This document shows positions 5,595 to 7,164 of a stretch of DNA of 7,164 bases, piece after piece. The notes under the pieces are model-generated. The model searched no databases, was not told the origin of the DNA, and saw only the letters and a list, made by a program, of their open reading frames with translations. Position 1 is the first letter of the stretch. Each line of letters begins with the position of its first letter. Source of the DNA: Chromatiaceae bacterium (GTDB lineage: Bacteria; Pseudomonadota; Gammaproteobacteria; Chromatiales; Chromatiaceae); assembly GCA_016880695.1 (NCBI GenBank), contig JAEHCY010000609.1, forward strand, positions 1 to 7,164, written 5' to 3'. The translations under genes and the position numbers were made by a program.

Positions 5595-5825
5595 AGGGAG
5601 ACTGGCCCGGCGGATTGGGAAAAGGGCGCCTGCTCGAAGCAATATCGGGGCAACCGACCCCCAGATGCAACTACTCGCCGCGCGGATCCGGAACCGACCG
5701 CCGCGGCAACCCCTCGCCTGGCCGATGCACGCCCCATCCGCCATAATCCAGAGGCATGGCCACCCCCGCCAAACCCCTTGAAGCATGAGCCGCTCCCCGC
5801 CGCTCCCCGCCGGTTGCCCCCACCC
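5595..5825. other. Divergent intergenic region
   Basis: The 231 bases between the minus-strand vWA gene and the plus-strand nucleotidyltransferase should hold both promoters. CATAAT at 5742-5747 resembles a -10 element on plus, but no convincing -35 is found 16-18 bases before it, so no promoter is called. Two tiny plus-strand ORFs, MATPAKPLEA (5756-5788) and a 14-codon frame (5785-5829), are linked to each other and to the nucleotidyltransferase start by ATGA overlaps. They lack usable ribosome sites and are probably chance. Confidence 0.45.
5791..5810 (+). repeat. Two tandem copies of a 10-bp unit
   Basis: CGCTCCCCGC occurs twice back to back, 16 bases before the nucleotidyltransferase start. 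It is probably slippage in GC-rich DNA; a binding site is conceivable. Confidence 0.5.
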
Positions 5826-6956
5826 ATGACCGGGCCCACCCCAAGGGACTGGCTGATCGCCTGCTTGCGGGGCTCTCCGCTACCCTGGTCCACCGCCGGT
5901 GGGCCTGCCTTCGCCGAGGCCCTGTGGCAGAGCGCGCAGGCGGAGGGCGTGCTCCCGCTGATGCAGCACCGGCTCAACACCACCGGGGCGTTGGATCGGC
6001 TCCCGGCGGACCTGCGCCGGCGCCTCGGCACCGCCGTCAAGCAGGCCGCCGCCGCGGAGCATCTCGGGCAGGAAGAGCTCCGCGAGGTGCTGGCCGAGCT
6101 CGCCGGGATCGGTATCGAACCGCTGTTGATGAAGGGTACCTCGCTGGCCTACAGCCTCTACCCCCTGGCCTACCTGCGCAGCCGCTGCGACACCGACCTG
6201 CTGGTCCCCGACCGCCCAACCGCCGAGCGGGTCTGGCAATGCCTGCAACCACGCGGTTACCAGCGGCCCATGACCATCAGCGGCAACCTGGTGAGCCACG
6301 AATTCTCCTGCTGGAGGGCCGGAACCCTGGGCCTCGTCCACACCCTCGACATCCACTGGCGGTTGAGCAACATGCACCGCTTCGCCGCCGCGCTCGGCTT
6401 CGAGGAGCTGACCGCCCAGGCCATCCCCCTGCCCGCCCTCGGCCCCCACGCCCAGGGTCTGGGGCCCGCACACGCCCTGCTCCTCGCCGCCATGCACCGC
6501 ATCGCCCACCTCGCCGACGGCAGCGTCAATCGGCTGATCTGGCTGTGGGACATTCACCACCTGGCGCAATCCCTCAGCGCCGCCCAGTGGGACGAGCTGC
6601 AAAATCTGGCACGACACACCGGGCAATGTGGGGTCTGCCTCGAGGGTCTCACCCGCACCGCGGAGACCTTTGCAACCGCCCTGCCCGCCGATCTCCTCGC
6701 CGAGCTACGCCTGGGCGCCGAGGGCGAGGACTTCGACCCGCGCCAATCCGCCACCCGCCTCGGGGTGGAGCTGAGCAACCTCAAGAGTCTGGATTCCTGG
6801 CCAGCACGCCTTGCGCTGATCGCCGAGCATCTCTTCCCCGACGCCGAGTACATGCGGGCGAAGTACCCCTCCTCCGCGCGGGCACGGCTACCGCTCCTGT
6901 ATCTTCGGCGGATACTGGAAGGGATCCCGAAGCTCTGGCGCTCGCACACCGGCTAG
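5826..6956 (+). CDS. Nucleotidyltransferase family protein (NTP_transf_5 type)
   Basis: A 376-residue putative nucleotidyltransferase. The diagnostic stretch is residues 99-128: LLMKG with Lys103-Gly104, a helix ending YPLAYLRSR, then CDTDLLV with Asp122 and Asp124 as the metal-binding pair. A third acid is likely Asp175 in HTLDIHWRL. The later WLWDIHHLA (239-247) is also a family hallmark. These features match PF14907, an uncharacterised nucleotidyltransferase family often found in exopolysaccharide/exosortase and peptide natural-product clusters; the transferred group and acceptor are unknown. The start at 5826 is chosen because upstream in-frame sequence (open to 5562) is proline-rich low-complexity. 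No clear SD is visible. It is divergent from the vWA gene and converges on a probable carbamoyltransferase. Confidence 0.82.
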   Translation: MTGPTPRDWLIACLRGSPLPWSTAGGPAFAEALWQSAQAEGVLPLMQHRLNTTGALDRLPADLRRRLGTAVKQAAAAEHLGQEELREVLAELAGIGIEPLLMKGTSLAYSLYPLAYLRSRCDTDLLVPDRPTAERVWQCLQPRGYQRPMTISGNLVSHEFSCWRAGTLGLVHTLDIHWRLSNMHRFAAALGFEELTAQAIPLPALGPHAQGLGPAHALLLAAMHRIAHLADGSVNRLIWLWDIHHLAQSLSAAQWDELQNLARHTGQCGVCLEGLTRTAETFATALPADLLAELRLGAEGEDFDPRQSATRLGVELSNLKSLDSWPARLALIAEHLFPDAEYMRAKYPSSARARLPLLYLRRILEGIPKLWRSHTG

Positions 6957-6962
6957 GCCAGC

Positions 6963-6985
6963 TCGGGGGCCGGCACAACCCCCGA
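6963..6985. terminator. Hairpin just after the nucleotidyltransferase gene
   Basis: TCGGGGG (6963-6969) pairs perfectly with CCCCCGA (6979-6985) around a nine-base loop, starting 6 bases after the stop codon. There is no following T run, so it is a U-tract-less hairpin; position favours a terminator or 3'-end stabiliser. Confidence 0.4.
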
Positions 6986-7070
6986 TCCCCAGCCCCTGTA
7001 GGAACCGCGCCCTCTCGGCGACAGCTTCAGCGCCGGACGGGATATTCCAATCTCCCCGTCGGCCGGAGGG

Positions 7071-7092
7071 CTGGCCGCCTACCGGCGGCCGG
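7071..7092. terminator. Strong hairpin between convergent genes
   Basis: GGCCGCC (7073-7079) and GGCGGCC (7084-7090) form a perfect 7-bp stem with loop TACC, extended by two more pairs including one G-U. It lies 10 bases beyond the stop of the minus-strand gene at the right edge and would end that transcript; it could work on both strands. No T tract is present. A weaker neighbour, GACGGG (7036-7041) with CCCGTC (7055-7060), may add to it. Confidence 0.42.
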
Positions 7093-7102
7093 GGCACCCA
7101 CG

Positions 7103-7164
7103 CTAACCGCGCTGCACCATCCAGTCGCCCAGCACCAGCGCATCCATGCGCGTACGCAGGAAGC
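7103..7164 (-). CDS. Carbamoyltransferase C-terminus (partial, NodU/CmcH type)
   Basis: The last 19 residues of a minus-strand gene that enters from the right edge: FLRTRMDALVLGDWMVQRG followed by TAG. The pattern F-x-R-T-x-M-D-x-L-V-L-G-(D/N) is what I recall at the C-terminus of carbamoyltransferases of the NodU/CmcH family, which use carbamoyl phosphate and ATP to decorate sugars, antibiotics or other metabolites. Almost the whole protein lies outside the window, so this rests on one short motif. Confidence 0.55.
   Translation of the reverse strand, partial: FLRTRMDALVLGDWMVQRG

Noticed and set aside
5595..5786. 64-residue N-terminal extension of the vWA protein
   Set aside because: Composition is unlike the body of the protein, there is no ribosome site, and it fills the divergent promoter region.
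5562..5825. 88-residue N-terminal extension of the nucleotidyltransferase
   Set aside because: Proline-rich low-complexity sequence that overlaps the opposite gene's start; the family-like sequence starts at 5826.

Overview
This is a GC-rich bacterial window. Gene content and composition best fit a high-GC gammaproteobacterium of Chromatiales type, but that is inference from the gene families only; there is no rRNA or other phylogenetic marker. Six complete protein genes and two edge fragments are supported. I see no tRNA, rRNA, CRISPR array, insertion sequence or phage gene.

Layout. At the left edge (1-158, minus) is the N-terminus of a sugar-nucleotide reductase of the extended SDR type, RmlD-like, in noticeably AT-richer DNA (about 52% GC by hand count over 1-240). 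A roughly 310-base gene-poor leader follows. It holds a perfect Shine-Dalgarno (SD) in front of a 10-codon ORF, an 8-bp inverted repeat that would mask that SD, and a second strong stem-loop. Next come a Bcp/PrxQ-type peroxiredoxin (486-959) and a two-domain PIN-PhoH ATPase (1003-2418), both on plus. A 427-base gap (2419-2845) has no convincing gene but contains a dense run of good stem-loops. Then come a classical SDR oxidoreductase (2846-3559) and, 9 bases later, a small exported protein of unknown function (3569-3985).

On minus, ending convergently with that pair, is a tight two-gene unit. A cytoplasmic von Willebrand A (vWA) domain protein (start 5594) is followed after only 3 bases by a membrane-anchored protein with a C-terminal J domain (start 4877, a TTG codon). 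Divergent from this unit is a nucleotidyltransferase of the NTP_transf_5 family (5826-6956, plus). At the right edge (7103-7164, minus) is the last 19 residues of what looks like a NodU/CmcH-type carbamoyltransferase. The convergent gap between these two carries two GC-rich hairpins.

How it fits together. The edges (RmlD-like reductase, NTP_transf_5, carbamoyltransferase) suggest a neighbourhood connected with surface polysaccharide or secondary metabolism. The middle is stress and RNA housekeeping (peroxiredoxin, PIN-PhoH) plus the vWA/J-domain pair, which looks like a small membrane-associated chaperone module. The parts most worth a second look are the SD-masking leader at 270-313, the structured gap at 2555-2821, and the vWA/J-domain pair. 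None of these can be called a new system from sequence reading alone.
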